NCBI GenBank assembly: GCA_903927685.1
Contig: CAIYOB010000323.1
Span: 1-12,540 of the forward strand
Reading direction: 5' to 3'
From: an uncultured Planctomycetaceae bacterium
GTDB lineage: Bacteria > Planctomycetota > Planctomycetia > Pirellulales > Pirellulaceae
DNA: 12,540 bases
Shown here one piece after another: positions 1 to 5,489 of this stretch. The translations under genes were made by a program, and so were the position numbers. Below the pieces are notes generated by a model. It was not told the DNA's origin. It did no database searches and saw only the letters and a list, made by a program, of their open reading frames with translations. Numbering within the stretch: position 1 is the stretch's first letter; every line of letters begins with the position of its first letter.

Positions 1-8
1 CTTCATAG

Positions 9-59
9 TCTTCCCCGTTCCCCAGCGGCGGCGAAGCCGCCGCTGGGGAACGGGGAAGA
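9..59. repeat. Perfect 24-bp inverted repeat with a 3-base loop
   Basis: Bases 9-32 are the exact reverse complement of 36-59, with loop GAA at 33-35. The arms are very GC-rich and contain CCCCGTTCCCC and AGCGGCGG. It lies about 120 bases beyond the stop of the P-II gene, which is transcribed toward it, so it could end that transcript. However, no T-run follows the stem on either strand, so it is not a classical intrinsic terminator. The length and perfection fit a mobile palindromic element (REP/MITE-like) or an attenuating hairpin equally well. The repeat itself is certain; its role is inference. Confidence 0.9.
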
Positions 60-100
60 GGGTGTGAGGAGCGTTCGTGTGTAGCCACGAGCGTAACCAT

Positions 101-160
101 CCCACGGGCAAGCCGTGGGCATTCGCTCATGCTGGCGGTGACTGCATTTCGCAAGAATGC
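101..160. repeat. Two further small hairpins downstream of the P-II gene
   Basis: A 7-bp perfect stem CCCACGG/CCGTGGG (101-107 with 113-119, loop GCAAG) lies inside a longer imperfect palindrome: CCACGAGCG at about 85-93 resembles the complement of CGCTCATGCTGG at 124-135. A third hairpin, GCATT/AATGC (144-148 with 156-160, loop TCGCAAG), follows. With the 9-59 repeat this gives three palindromes in a row between the P-II stop and the window edge. They may form a composite transcript end or be remnants of repeated intergenic elements. Confidence 0.6.
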
Positions 161-179
161 GATCAAGGCCGCCGACGGG

Positions 180-572
180 CTACCTGGTCTTGCCCTTGCG
201 AGCCGGACTGCGGCGGGCCTGCTTGTCGTCCTCCGCGGGGTCCGACTCCGAGGCTCCGATGTCGATGACGGTCTCGTAGGACTCGCCGGGCAGGATGAAG
301 ATTTTGCCATCGCCCATGCGGCCGGTGCGGGCCACTTCGACCACGCGGCGGACGACTTCCTCGACCCGCGAGTCGTCGACCCACATGGTGATCTCGACTT
401 TCGGCAGAAAGGCGGAACTGTACTCGGTCCGCCCGTATTCCTCCAGGTAGCTCTTCTGCCGCCCGTAGCCTTGGACTTCGCGAACGCACAGCGATTCGAG
501 GGGCGCTCGCTTGAGGCCCTCCAAGACTTTCTCGGCCAGGAACGGTTTGAAGACGGCGACGACTTGTTTCAC
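180..572 (-). CDS. P-II family nitrogen regulatory protein (GlnB/GlnK-like)
   Basis: A 130-residue cytoplasmic P-II protein. The family senses 2-oxoglutarate and ATP/ADP and controls glutamine synthetase, ammonium channels or enzymes by trimer contacts. Conserved landmarks align without gaps to E. coli GlnB: GYGRQK (35-40, Q39), a T-loop of normal length, Tyr51 in RTEY (the usual uridylylation site), FLPK with Lys58, and the B-loop TGRMGDGK (83-90). The C-terminal segment diverges: the two arginines that contact ATP phosphates in GlnB (R101, R103) have no counterpart in TVIDIGASES, and residues 110-130 form a charged tail ending in basic residues. The start is GTG at 572. An in-frame stop lies about 45 bases upstream with no ATG between, and no clear ribosome site is seen. 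No ammonium transporter or glnA is adjacent, so the partner is unknown. Family assignment is firm; GlnB versus GlnK cannot be decided. Confidence 0.93.
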   Translation of the reverse strand: MKQVVAVFKPFLAEKVLEGLKRAPLESLCVREVQGYGRQKSYLEEYGRTEYSSAFLPKVEITMWVDDSRVEEVVRRVVEVARTGRMGDGKIFILPGESYETVIDIGASESDPAEDDKQARRSPARKGKTR

Positions 573-653
573 GCGGGCACGCTCGAATGAGAAAGCGGTA
601 TTCGGTCCGTGAACATCTTAGCGTGCCCGGGCGGCGAAATCCAGCGGCTTCGT

Positions 654-776
654 GGGGTGCCTGGCCCAACGGGGTGCCTGGCTCAACGGGGTGCCTGGGG
701 TCGAGCGCAGCGAGCCCCCAGAGTCATCAGGCCGGGGGCTCGTCACTCTTACCTCATGGCTCGCCTCCAGGCACCC
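654..776. repeat. Intergenic repeat cluster: 17-bp tandem units and nested inverted repeats
   Basis: GGGGTGCCTGGCCCAAC at 654-670 is repeated at 671-687 with one change (CTC for CCC), and a partial third copy is at 688-700. The motif returns inverted at 767-776 (CCAGGCACCC). Inside it is a perfect 9-bp stem CGAGCCCCC/GGGGGCTCG (711-719 with 734-742, 14-base loop). The cluster fills most of the gap between the methyltransferase stop (805) and the P-II start (572), so on the leftward transcript it could end the upstream operon or sit in the P-II leader. No protein-coding sense is visible. It looks like a repeated intergenic element; copies elsewhere in the genome would settle this. Confidence 0.8.
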
Positions 777-804
777 AGCCCCAGTTCCTAGCCTGGACGA
801 AGTA

Positions 805-1818
805 CTAGCGTTTCTTGAGCGACACGCTCATCCCGCCGCCCTCCATGTAGAACAACGTTTCGAGGTCGGGATTGGTCGTGATCGCCTTGACAAAGTCCCC
901 GCTGGCCTGGCGGGCATTCATGTTGTGCGCGCAGATCACACCGCCCGGGCGGACCAGTGGCAGCGTTTTCTGCAAGTAGTCCAAGTAGCCTTCCTTGTCA
1001 GCATCAATGAACACCAGGTCGATGGGGCCTTTCAACTCGGCCGCCTTCTCGTGCCCGTCGCCTTCGACCACGGTGATCCACTCGGCGACGCCCGCTTGGG
1101 CAAAGTTCTTGCGCGCCAGGGTGGCCGTCTCGGGATCGATCTCGTGGGTGAACAACTTACCGCCGGTCTTTCGCAGAGCCAGCGACATCCAGATGCCGGA
1201 GATGCCGTTGGACGTGCCGAATTCGACGACCGTTTTCGCGTCCAGGGATTCCGCCAGCGTCCGCAGCAGCCGGCCATCGGCCTCCGGTACGTTCATGCGC
1301 CGGCCTTGCTTCTGCTGGATGTCAGCCAGCGCCGCGAGGATCGCTCGTTCGCCGTCATCCTTGGGCTGCGTCTGGGCGGTGAACATCGTTGCGGAACCCT
1401 CGGCCGCGGGAGGCGGACCACCCGGGCCACCGAATCCGCCAGGGCCAGGGCCTTGTCCCGGTCCGCGGCCCGGGGCCCCTCCGGGGCCGCCTCGCCCGCC
1501 GAACGCCGGGGCCAGTTCCTCGCGTCCCAGCGTGCCGTCGCCGCTCTTGTCGAGCTTGCTCAACGCCTGGGAGGCTCCGGCGATCTCTGCGGCGGACAAT
1601 TCGCCATCGCCGTTGGCATCCAGGGCCGTCATGAGGGGCAGCCGGAACGGGCCGAACGCGCCGGGCGGGACCTTTTGGCCCTCGGCACCGCCACGGCCGT
1701 CTCGAGAACCGTCAGGCCCCCGCTCGCGCCCCGGCGGCTGGGCCAGGACAACGAGCGAAGCGACCAGAAAGATCATGATGCTGACCGAAGCGATCACCTG
1801 TGGTTTCGTCTGTTTCAT
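805..1818 (-). CDS. Exported EF-hand / class I SAM-dependent O-methyltransferase fusion
   Basis: A 337-residue protein in four parts. Residues 1-27 are a signal peptide or N-terminal anchor (hydrophobic core [14 protein letters not shown]). Residues 60-103 hold two EF-hand loops with the expected acidic positions (D67 [11 protein letters not shown] and D90 [11 protein letters not shown]), predicted to bind calcium. Residues 106-138 are a Gly/Pro-rich linker. Residues 155-337 are a Rossmann methyltransferase of the catechol/caffeoyl-CoA O-methyltransferase type: motif [10 protein letters not shown] (197-205), acidic HEID (225-228), IDADK (271-275) and [12 protein letters not shown] (288-299). 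In that family the last motif usually ends in Asp-Asn, where Asp is a metal ligand; here it is His298-Asn299. The start at 1818 follows AGGGAA at seven bases. It is the last gene of the sigma-factor operon. An exported SAM enzyme is unusual because SAM is cytoplasmic, so the domain may be inactive or the N-terminus only an anchor. The substrate is unknown. Confidence 0.88.
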   Translation of the reverse strand: MKQTKPQVIASVSIMIFLVASLVVLAQPPGRERGPDGSRDGRGGAEGQKVPPGAFGPFRLPLMTALDANGDGELSAAEIAGASQALSKLDKSGDGTLGREELAPAFGGRGGPGGAPGRGPGQGPGPGGFGGPGGPPPAAEGSATMFTAQTQPKDDGERAILAALADIQQKQGRRMNVPEADGRLLRTLAESLDAKTVVEFGTSNGISGIWMSLALRKTGGKLFTHEIDPETATLARKNFAQAGVAEWITVVEGDGHEKAAELKGPIDLVFIDADKEGYLDYLQKTLPLVRPGGVICAHNMNARQASGDFVKAITTNPDLETLFYMEGGGMSVSLKKR

Positions 1819-1882
1819 GACGTCGTTCCCTGGAACTGAGTGTTATTGGAGCGCCCCCGGGCGGGGCAAACATGCCATCGCT

Positions 1883-1898
1883 GTTCCAACTGTGGAAC
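1883..1898. repeat. Small perfect hairpin between operon genes
   Basis: GTTCCA and TGGAAC flank ACTG, giving a 6-bp perfect stem with a 4-base loop. It lies between the stop of the Gly/Pro-rich gene (1929) and the start of the EF-hand methyltransferase (1818). There is no T-run on the leftward strand. It may be an operator-sized dyad or a processing or attenuation hairpin in a 110-base intergenic gap; chance is also possible. Confidence 0.4.
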
Positions 1899-1928
1899 TT
1901 GGCGGCGTGTGACTGGAGAGGCTGTTCG

Positions 1929-3230
1929 TCACTGAATCCCCTCTGCGGCAGCCTCCGAACCTGGCGGCGGACCACCTCGATCCGGTCCGGCTTGCGGTCC
2001 GCGAGGCGGTCCGTCCGGGCCAGGTTGATCCTGCGGACCCCGGGCTCCACGCGGCAGCTCGCTACCGCGCCCCGCCGCTTCGCGCGGCGGACCTCGACGC
2101 CCCTCCGGTCCACGAGGGCGGTCCGAGCCACGTGCCTCGGGCTCGCCTGGCGGAGGTCCCTGCGGACCAGCTTCCGCGTCCGGCGTCCGGCCGTTTCGAT
2201 CGGGCCGGGCTTGCGGTCGGCGAGGTGGGCCGACGGGCTGCGGCTGGTCCTGAGCGCCCCGCGGTCCGTGCGGCTGGTCGACGTCAGGTCCGGGTGCCCC
2301 CGGGCGAGGGCCTTGGCGTCCATCCGGCCCATGGCCGCCAGCCATGTTGCGTCCATTAGGTCCGCCCGGCGGCGGGCCCTGGCGTCCGGCTTCGGTGCCG
2401 GCCTGGGGTCCGCCCCAATCCGGCCGGAACTGCGGTCCGCGAGGCGGTCCGAAGGACTGCGGCTGGTCCGGCGCGCCCCACGGCCCACGCGGTTGGTCGA
2501 CGTCGCGTCCGGGTGCTCCCGGCGGCGGGCCTTGGCGCCCTTCCGGTCCACCACGCCCGCCAGCCATGTTGCGTCCCTCATTGCGGTCACGTTCCACAGC
2601 CCAGGGCGGCGGTCCCATGTGGTCTCGCGGACCCCGGCGATGTTCAAGGGCGGGGCCTTCGGGTCGCCACTGCGGCGGACCCGGCGGGCCAGCCTGCGGG
2701 CCGCGCGGAGCGCCGTCCCAGCCCCAGGGGCCGTGTGGACCGCGAGCCATGACGGGTCGCTGCGGACGATCTTGCGGGCCCCGGGGGCCGCTGGGCCGAT
2801 CCCACGTTGGTCCCGACATCAGCGGCGGCGGCCCCATCCGGTGCTGGGGACCCCCGCGATGCTCAAAGGCCGGCCCGGCACTTTGCCACGCTGGCGGCCC
2901 CAACGGTCCCGCCCCAGGAGTGCGACCCGCCCCGTCCCAAGTTCCGCGAGGTCCCCAGGGTGGGCCGAACGAAGGCGGCTGGTCCTGCGGGCCGCGGGGC
3001 CCACGGGGCCGATCGGAATCCTGTCCCGGCATTCCCGGGGGTGGTCCCGGAGGGGTGTCCCAGTCGCCCCAACTGCGATCGCCGAAAGCGGCAGGCGGCC
3101 CCGCACCAAAACCATCGTGGGCGGCCACCGCGCTGCCGGCCGAGGTGGCCACACAGCAGGCGGCCAGGGCGGCCACTGGCATCGCCTGCCACAGCCACCG
3201 CATGTCGCACTTCAAGATACCTGTACGCAT
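1929..3230 (-). CDS. Exported Gly/Pro/Arg-rich repeat protein, function unknown
   Basis: A 433-residue protein. A signal peptide (hydrophobic core around residues 12-36, likely cut after GSAVA) is followed by an almost entirely low-complexity chain rich in Gly, Pro, Arg, Gln and Asp. The chain consists of degenerate units of about 73 residues. Recurring phrases are QDQPxxxGPPRGPQ, QGPPPGxPxGRN(M), RQGPxPGAPGxDVDQP, and in the N-terminal part EHR(G/R)GPxxxMGPPP. The repeats are also visible in the DNA. The chain is not a true collagen Gly-X-Y repeat and has no recognisable enzyme domain. The start at 3230 is chosen because AGGAG lies nine bases upstream and the signal peptide begins there; an in-frame ATG exists upstream at 3305. 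The gene lies between two other exported proteins in the sigma operon. It is probably a disordered envelope or matrix protein. Long open frames on the opposite strand reflect this repetitive composition. Confidence 0.75.
   Translation of the reverse strand: MRTGILKCDMRWLWQAMPVAALAACCVATSAGSAVAAHDGFGAGPPAAFGDRSWGDWDTPPGPPPGMPGQDSDRPRGPRGPQDQPPSFGPPWGPRGTWDGAGRTPGAGPLGPPAWQSAGPAFEHRGGPQHRMGPPPLMSGPTWDRPSGPRGPQDRPQRPVMARGPHGPWGWDGAPRGPQAGPPGPPQWRPEGPALEHRRGPRDHMGPPPWAVERDRNEGRNMAGGRGGPEGRQGPPPGAPGRDVDQPRGPWGAPDQPQSFGPPRGPQFRPDWGGPQAGTEAGRQGPPPGGPNGRNMAGGHGPDGRQGPRPGAPGPDVDQPHGPRGAQDQPQPVGPPRRPQARPDRNGRTPDAEAGPQGPPPGEPEARGSDRPRGPEGRRGPPREAAGRGSELPRGARGPQDQPGPDGPPRGPQAGPDRGGPPPGSEAAAEGIQ
1985..2576. 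repeat. 219-bp in-frame tandem repeats within the Gly/Pro-rich gene
   Basis: TGCGGTC(C/G)GCGAGG begins at 1993, 2212 and 2431, an exact 219-base period (73 codons). The best-conserved stretch is 2238-2354 against 2457-2576, which share GGTCGACGTC, GTCCGGGTGC, GGGCCTTGGCG and AGCCATGTTGCGTCC, with a single-codon length difference. More diverged copies continue to about 3050. The pattern indicates expansion by recent unequal recombination or slippage at the 3' end of the gene, while older copies near the 5' end have decayed. Confidence 0.85.
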
Positions 3231-3330
3231 CGTTCGTAACTCCTGTAACCAAGGACAGCGCGCACCGCGACCGCTCTGCACACTGCCAGCGTGTCGCCAA
3301 TGCACAGTTCTAGTTCGGGGAAATGCTCAC

Positions 3331-4161
3331 TTAGAACTGGGTGTCGTCTTCCAACCCCAGCAACTCAGAGACCCGGCGCTGGATGATCTGAGCCTGTGCT
3401 TCCTTCCGCTTGTCGATCGACTCGCGGAGCCGCTTCAGCTCTTCTTCCAGACGCTGGAGTTCAAGCAACCGCCGCTGCTGGCGGGCTTCGAAGTGCTCGG
3501 TAATCGTCTTCTCCAGCTTCTGCTTGATCGCCTCGCGTTGATCCTGCGGGGCCTGCCGGTACTGGACGGCCAGTTCCTGACTCTGGATGGCTAGGTTGAA
3601 ATCCGCCTGCAGCAGCTTGTGCATCTCCGGATCATTCTGTTCCATGGACTGCCAGTCGCCGTGCGGCCAGCGGGGCGGGCCGGACATCGGGCCAAAGCCG
3701 GGCATCATTCCCGGGGTCATTCCAGGCGTCATCCCCGGACCCGCTCCCGGACTCATTCCCGGTCCCGGCATGCCGCCAGCCCCCTCGCCGGGCCGAAAAC
3801 CGCCGCGCTCAAACGGCCCTGCTCCGGGGCCGCCGGCTCCCGGGCCGCCTTCGCCGGGTTGTCCGCCCGGCCGGTCGCCGGATTTGCCGCGCGGATGAAA
3901 GTGCGGCGATTGGTCGGGCCCCTGGCCGGGAAATCCGCCGGGACGCCCGAACTCCTTCGGCCCGCCTGGCCCGCGATCGGCCGGCTTGTCCCCGGGAGAA
4001 CCGGGCCGGAAATCGTCGCCCACCTCGACAGACGCCTCCCGCTTGGGCTGCACGTCCGGCTTCATTTTAGGTCCCGCGTCCTGGGCGCTGGCCCAACTGC
4101 AAACCAACAGATACGCTGCCAGGCTCAGCGAGCCACGGCACATCCAGTTTCGGTTGACCAT
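3331..4161 (-). CDS. Exported Met/Gly/Pro-rich coiled-coil protein, function unknown
   Basis: A 276-residue protein. It has a signal peptide (residues 1-26, ending ASA before Gln27), a Gly/Pro-rich region with a His patch (HFHP, 87-90), and a Met-rich segment (131-163) with repeated PGM steps. A highly charged helical domain (about 177-270) follows; its LEELKRLRESIDKRKEA-type heptads predict a coiled coil. This order is reminiscent of periplasmic metal-linked helical proteins such as Spy, CpxP, ZraP and CnrX, but no family signature is clear, so that is a resemblance only. The start at 4161 is favoured: AGGAG lies eight bases upstream and gives a clean signal peptide. An in-frame ATG at 4191 overlaps the previous gene's stop as ATGA, but would put ten polar residues before the signal peptide. 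It lies immediately downstream of the sigma/anti-sigma pair. Confidence 0.78.
   Translation of the reverse strand: MVNRNWMCRGSLSLAAYLLVCSWASAQDAGPKMKPDVQPKREASVEVGDDFRPGSPGDKPADRGPGGPKEFGRPGGFPGQGPDQSPHFHPRGKSGDRPGGQPGEGGPGAGGPGAGPFERGGFRPGEGAGGMPGPGMSPGAGPGMTPGMTPGMMPGFGPMSGPPRWPHGDWQSMEQNDPEMHKLLQADFNLAIQSQELAVQYRQAPQDQREAIKQKLEKTITEHFEARQQRRLLELQRLEEELKRLRESIDKRKEAQAQIIQRRVSELLGLEDDTQF
3673..3771 (-). repeat. PGM-type methionine repeat segment
   Basis: Codons 131-163 of the coiled-coil protein encode a run of Pro-Gly-Met or Gly-Pro-Met steps (PGMSPGAGPGMTPGMTPGM and onward), seen as repeated CGGGxxCAT units on the plus strand. Methionine clusters of this kind occur in copper-handling exported proteins. 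Copper binding here is an inference from composition only. Confidence 0.7.
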
Positions 4162-4187
4162 GATTCTATCTCCTAACCCAACAGGGT

Positions 4188-4799
4188 TCATAAAGTACCG
4201 TCTTCGATATCTTTCTTGACCTCATCCAGGGCCTGTCCCAACGCGTTCAACTTGCCCGCCTGGGCGTACCAGTCTTCGTGGACCAGGGCCGTGGCCTGAG
4301 CCAACGTGGTGATCTGGGCGTCGAGCGTGTCGTCCCACTCGAATCCGTCCGATCCGGCCGCAAGTTGCGTGTCCGGGCGGGCTTCGGCCGCCGGCGCCGC
4401 CACGGTTGCCGGCGTCGGTTCCACGACAGTGGCCGGCGTCGGCTCCGCGACAGTGGCCGGCGTGTGGGCGTCCCGAGCGATGGCCGGCGAATTCGGCCGC
4501 ACGCCGTCCCCGCCATTCTGCAGCCGATAGGCCACGGCCAAGCCAGCGACGATCAACAGCGAAGCCGCCACAGCGAGCGCCCAGCGAATCGGCCGCCAGT
4601 GCCGCGTTGGACGCGGCGTGACCAGCCAGTTCTCCCACGGTTCGCTCGTCCCCGACTGGGCGTCTGTCAGCAGCTTGCTCAAGGCCAACCAACCCTCGCG
4701 CAGGGCCGCGGTCTCGGCGTCCAGGTCCTCCGGCAATGCGTCGCCGGGAGCCGTCGCTCGTTCCAGCATCTCCTGCAATCGCTTCGTGTCGTCGTTCAC
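4188..4799 (-). CDS. Single-pass membrane protein, probable anti-sigma factor
   Basis: A 203-residue protein. It has a cytoplasmic N-terminal segment (1-68) with acidic helices, one membrane helix (about 72-92, WALAVAASLLIVAGLAVAY), a Pro/Thr/Ala linker with three ATV-x-EPTP-like repeats (115-136), and a C-terminal helical domain (about 153-203) outside the membrane. Its place directly after an ECF sigma gene, with a four-base GTGA overlap (4799-4796), and its topology fit an anti-sigma factor that receives an envelope signal. It has no cysteines and no zinc anti-sigma (HxxxCxxC) motif, so the sigma-binding fold would be another type. The start is GTG at 4799, with GGAG eight bases upstream inside the sigma gene. 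An ATG exists at 4850, but it would overlap the sigma gene deeply. Function is inferred from context. Confidence 0.75.
   Translation of the reverse strand: MNDDTKRLQEMLERATAPGDALPEDLDAETAALREGWLALSKLLTDAQSGTSEPWENWLVTPRPTRHWRPIRWALAVAASLLIVAGLAVAYRLQNGGDGVRPNSPAIARDAHTPATVAEPTPATVVEPTPATVAAPAAEARPDTQLAAGSDGFEWDDTLDAQITTLAQATALVHEDWYAQAGKLNALGQALDEVKKDIEDGTL
4392..4466 (-). repeat. Ala-Thr-Val-Glu-Pro-Thr-Pro linker repeat
   Basis: Three imperfect 24-base units, each containing GTGGCCGGCGTCGG or a close variant on the plus strand, encode PATVAEPT, PATVVEPT and PATVAAPA in the extracytoplasmic linker of the probable anti-sigma factor. This is likely a flexible spacer that varies in copy number. 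Confidence 0.75.
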
Positions 4800-5329
4800 G
4801 GCTTGATCTCCGCGAGTTGTTTGCGCAACATTTCCAGTCCCCGTCGGCAATGGCTCAGGGCAGTGCTCAGCGGACAGCCCAGCGTCTGGGCAATCTCGTC
4901 AAACGTCAGCTGGCCATAGAACCGCAACAGCAGAACTCGCCGCTGGACAGGCGTGAGTTGATCGAGCGCCTCGGCCAGCCGTCCCGCAGCCTCCACCGCC
5001 ATTGCCTTGGTCACAGGATCCCCCTCGTCGCTTCTGGGCTCGTTGAGGCGCCAGCCTTCCTCGCTCAAGGTCTCGACCGGCTTCTTGCGCCGCAGGCGAT
5101 CACAGGCCAAGCGGTCAGCGATCCGCAGCAGATACGTCCTCGCATAGCCTTGTTCCTGGTAGCGTTGACGGCCCTGCCAGGCTCGGCAAAACACCTCCTG
5201 GGCCAGATCGTCGGCCTCGTCGGCGCGGCGCACGATCCCCAGCAAATACCCGCGGACGGCGGGTCCGTGCTCCCGGACCCACTCGGTCATACGCTCGGCA
5301 TCGGGTGATTGTCGACTGCTGGCTGTCAT
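4796..5329 (-). CDS. ECF-type RNA polymerase sigma-70 family factor
   Basis: A 177-residue sigma factor with only regions 2 and 4, as in ECF sigmas that direct RNA polymerase to stress or envelope promoters. Region 2 spans about 17-83, with the region 2.2 core DEADDLAQEVFCRAW (37-51) and a basic end LRRKK. Region 4 spans about 117-172, LTPVQRRVLLLRFYGQLTFDEIA leading into a helix-turn-helix (141-166) and ending LEMLRKQL. The start at 5329 (ATG) fits the usual family length; the frame stays open upstream to 5455 but carries no sigma homology there. The ribosome site is weak. It is the first gene of a five-gene leftward run and overlaps the probable anti-sigma gene by four bases, suggesting translational coupling and an autoregulated unit. 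The ECF subgroup was not determined. Confidence 0.93.
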   Translation of the reverse strand: MTASSRQSPDAERMTEWVREHGPAVRGYLLGIVRRADEADDLAQEVFCRAWQGRQRYQEQGYARTYLLRIADRLACDRLRRKKPVETLSEEGWRLNEPRSDEGDPVTKAMAVEAAGRLAEALDQLTPVQRRVLLLRFYGQLTFDEIAQTLGCPLSTALSHCRRGLEMLRKQLAEIKP

Positions 5330-5400
5330 CACTACCAGGATAAACGGTTGCCGCAGGGATTTATTGCGGGTTGTAGAAAAAGGCGGGAGGACGGGCTCGG

Positions 5401-5442
5401 ATGTTCTGACCCATCGGCTTGCTTCTCCAGCCGACAGAACGT
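5401..5442. promoter_or_regulatory. Bulged dyad in the divergent intergenic region
   Basis: ATGTTCTG (5401-5408) pairs with CAGAACGT (5435-5442, one G-T wobble), and TCGGCT (5414-5419) pairs with AGCCGA (5429-5434). The result is a two-tier hairpin with a five-base bulge on one side and a nine-base loop. It sits between the starts of the sigma gene (5329) and the isomerase gene (5490), so it could be an operator serving both directions or a leader hairpin. A poor sigma-70-like pair for the plus strand (TTGCTT at 5419, TACCGT at 5442, 17 bases apart) overlaps it; I do not rely on that. Confidence 0.45.
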
Positions 5443-5489
5443 ACCGTGATAGCACCCCATGACCTTATGTCTTCCCAAGGAGAACCTGA

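Noticed and set aside
9..59. Calling the long palindrome a standard intrinsic terminator
   Set aside because: The stem is strong, but no T-run follows it on either strand, so it is listed as a repeat.
652..1912. Plus-strand frames of 395 and 305 codons over the methyltransferase gene
   Set aside because: The minus-strand frame contains the EF-hand and methyltransferase motifs; the plus frames are compositional shadows, and one begins inside the intergenic repeat.
1985..3050. Possible CRISPR-like array because of regular spacing
   Set aside because: The repeats are 219 bases, in frame, contiguous and diverging like protein-coding tandem duplications, without short identical repeats and unique spacers.
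3270..3300. Short dyad CTGCCAG with partial outer pairing between two operon genes
   Set aside because: Only three base pairs of perfect stem around one base; not distinguishable from chance.
1872..3594. Long plus-strand open frames (455 and 416 codons) opposite the Gly/Pro-rich gene
   Set aside because: They are opposite-strand shadows of a GC-rich, repetitive gene: translations are Arg/Pro/Gly-rich without domains, and the minus frame has a signal peptide and ribosome site.
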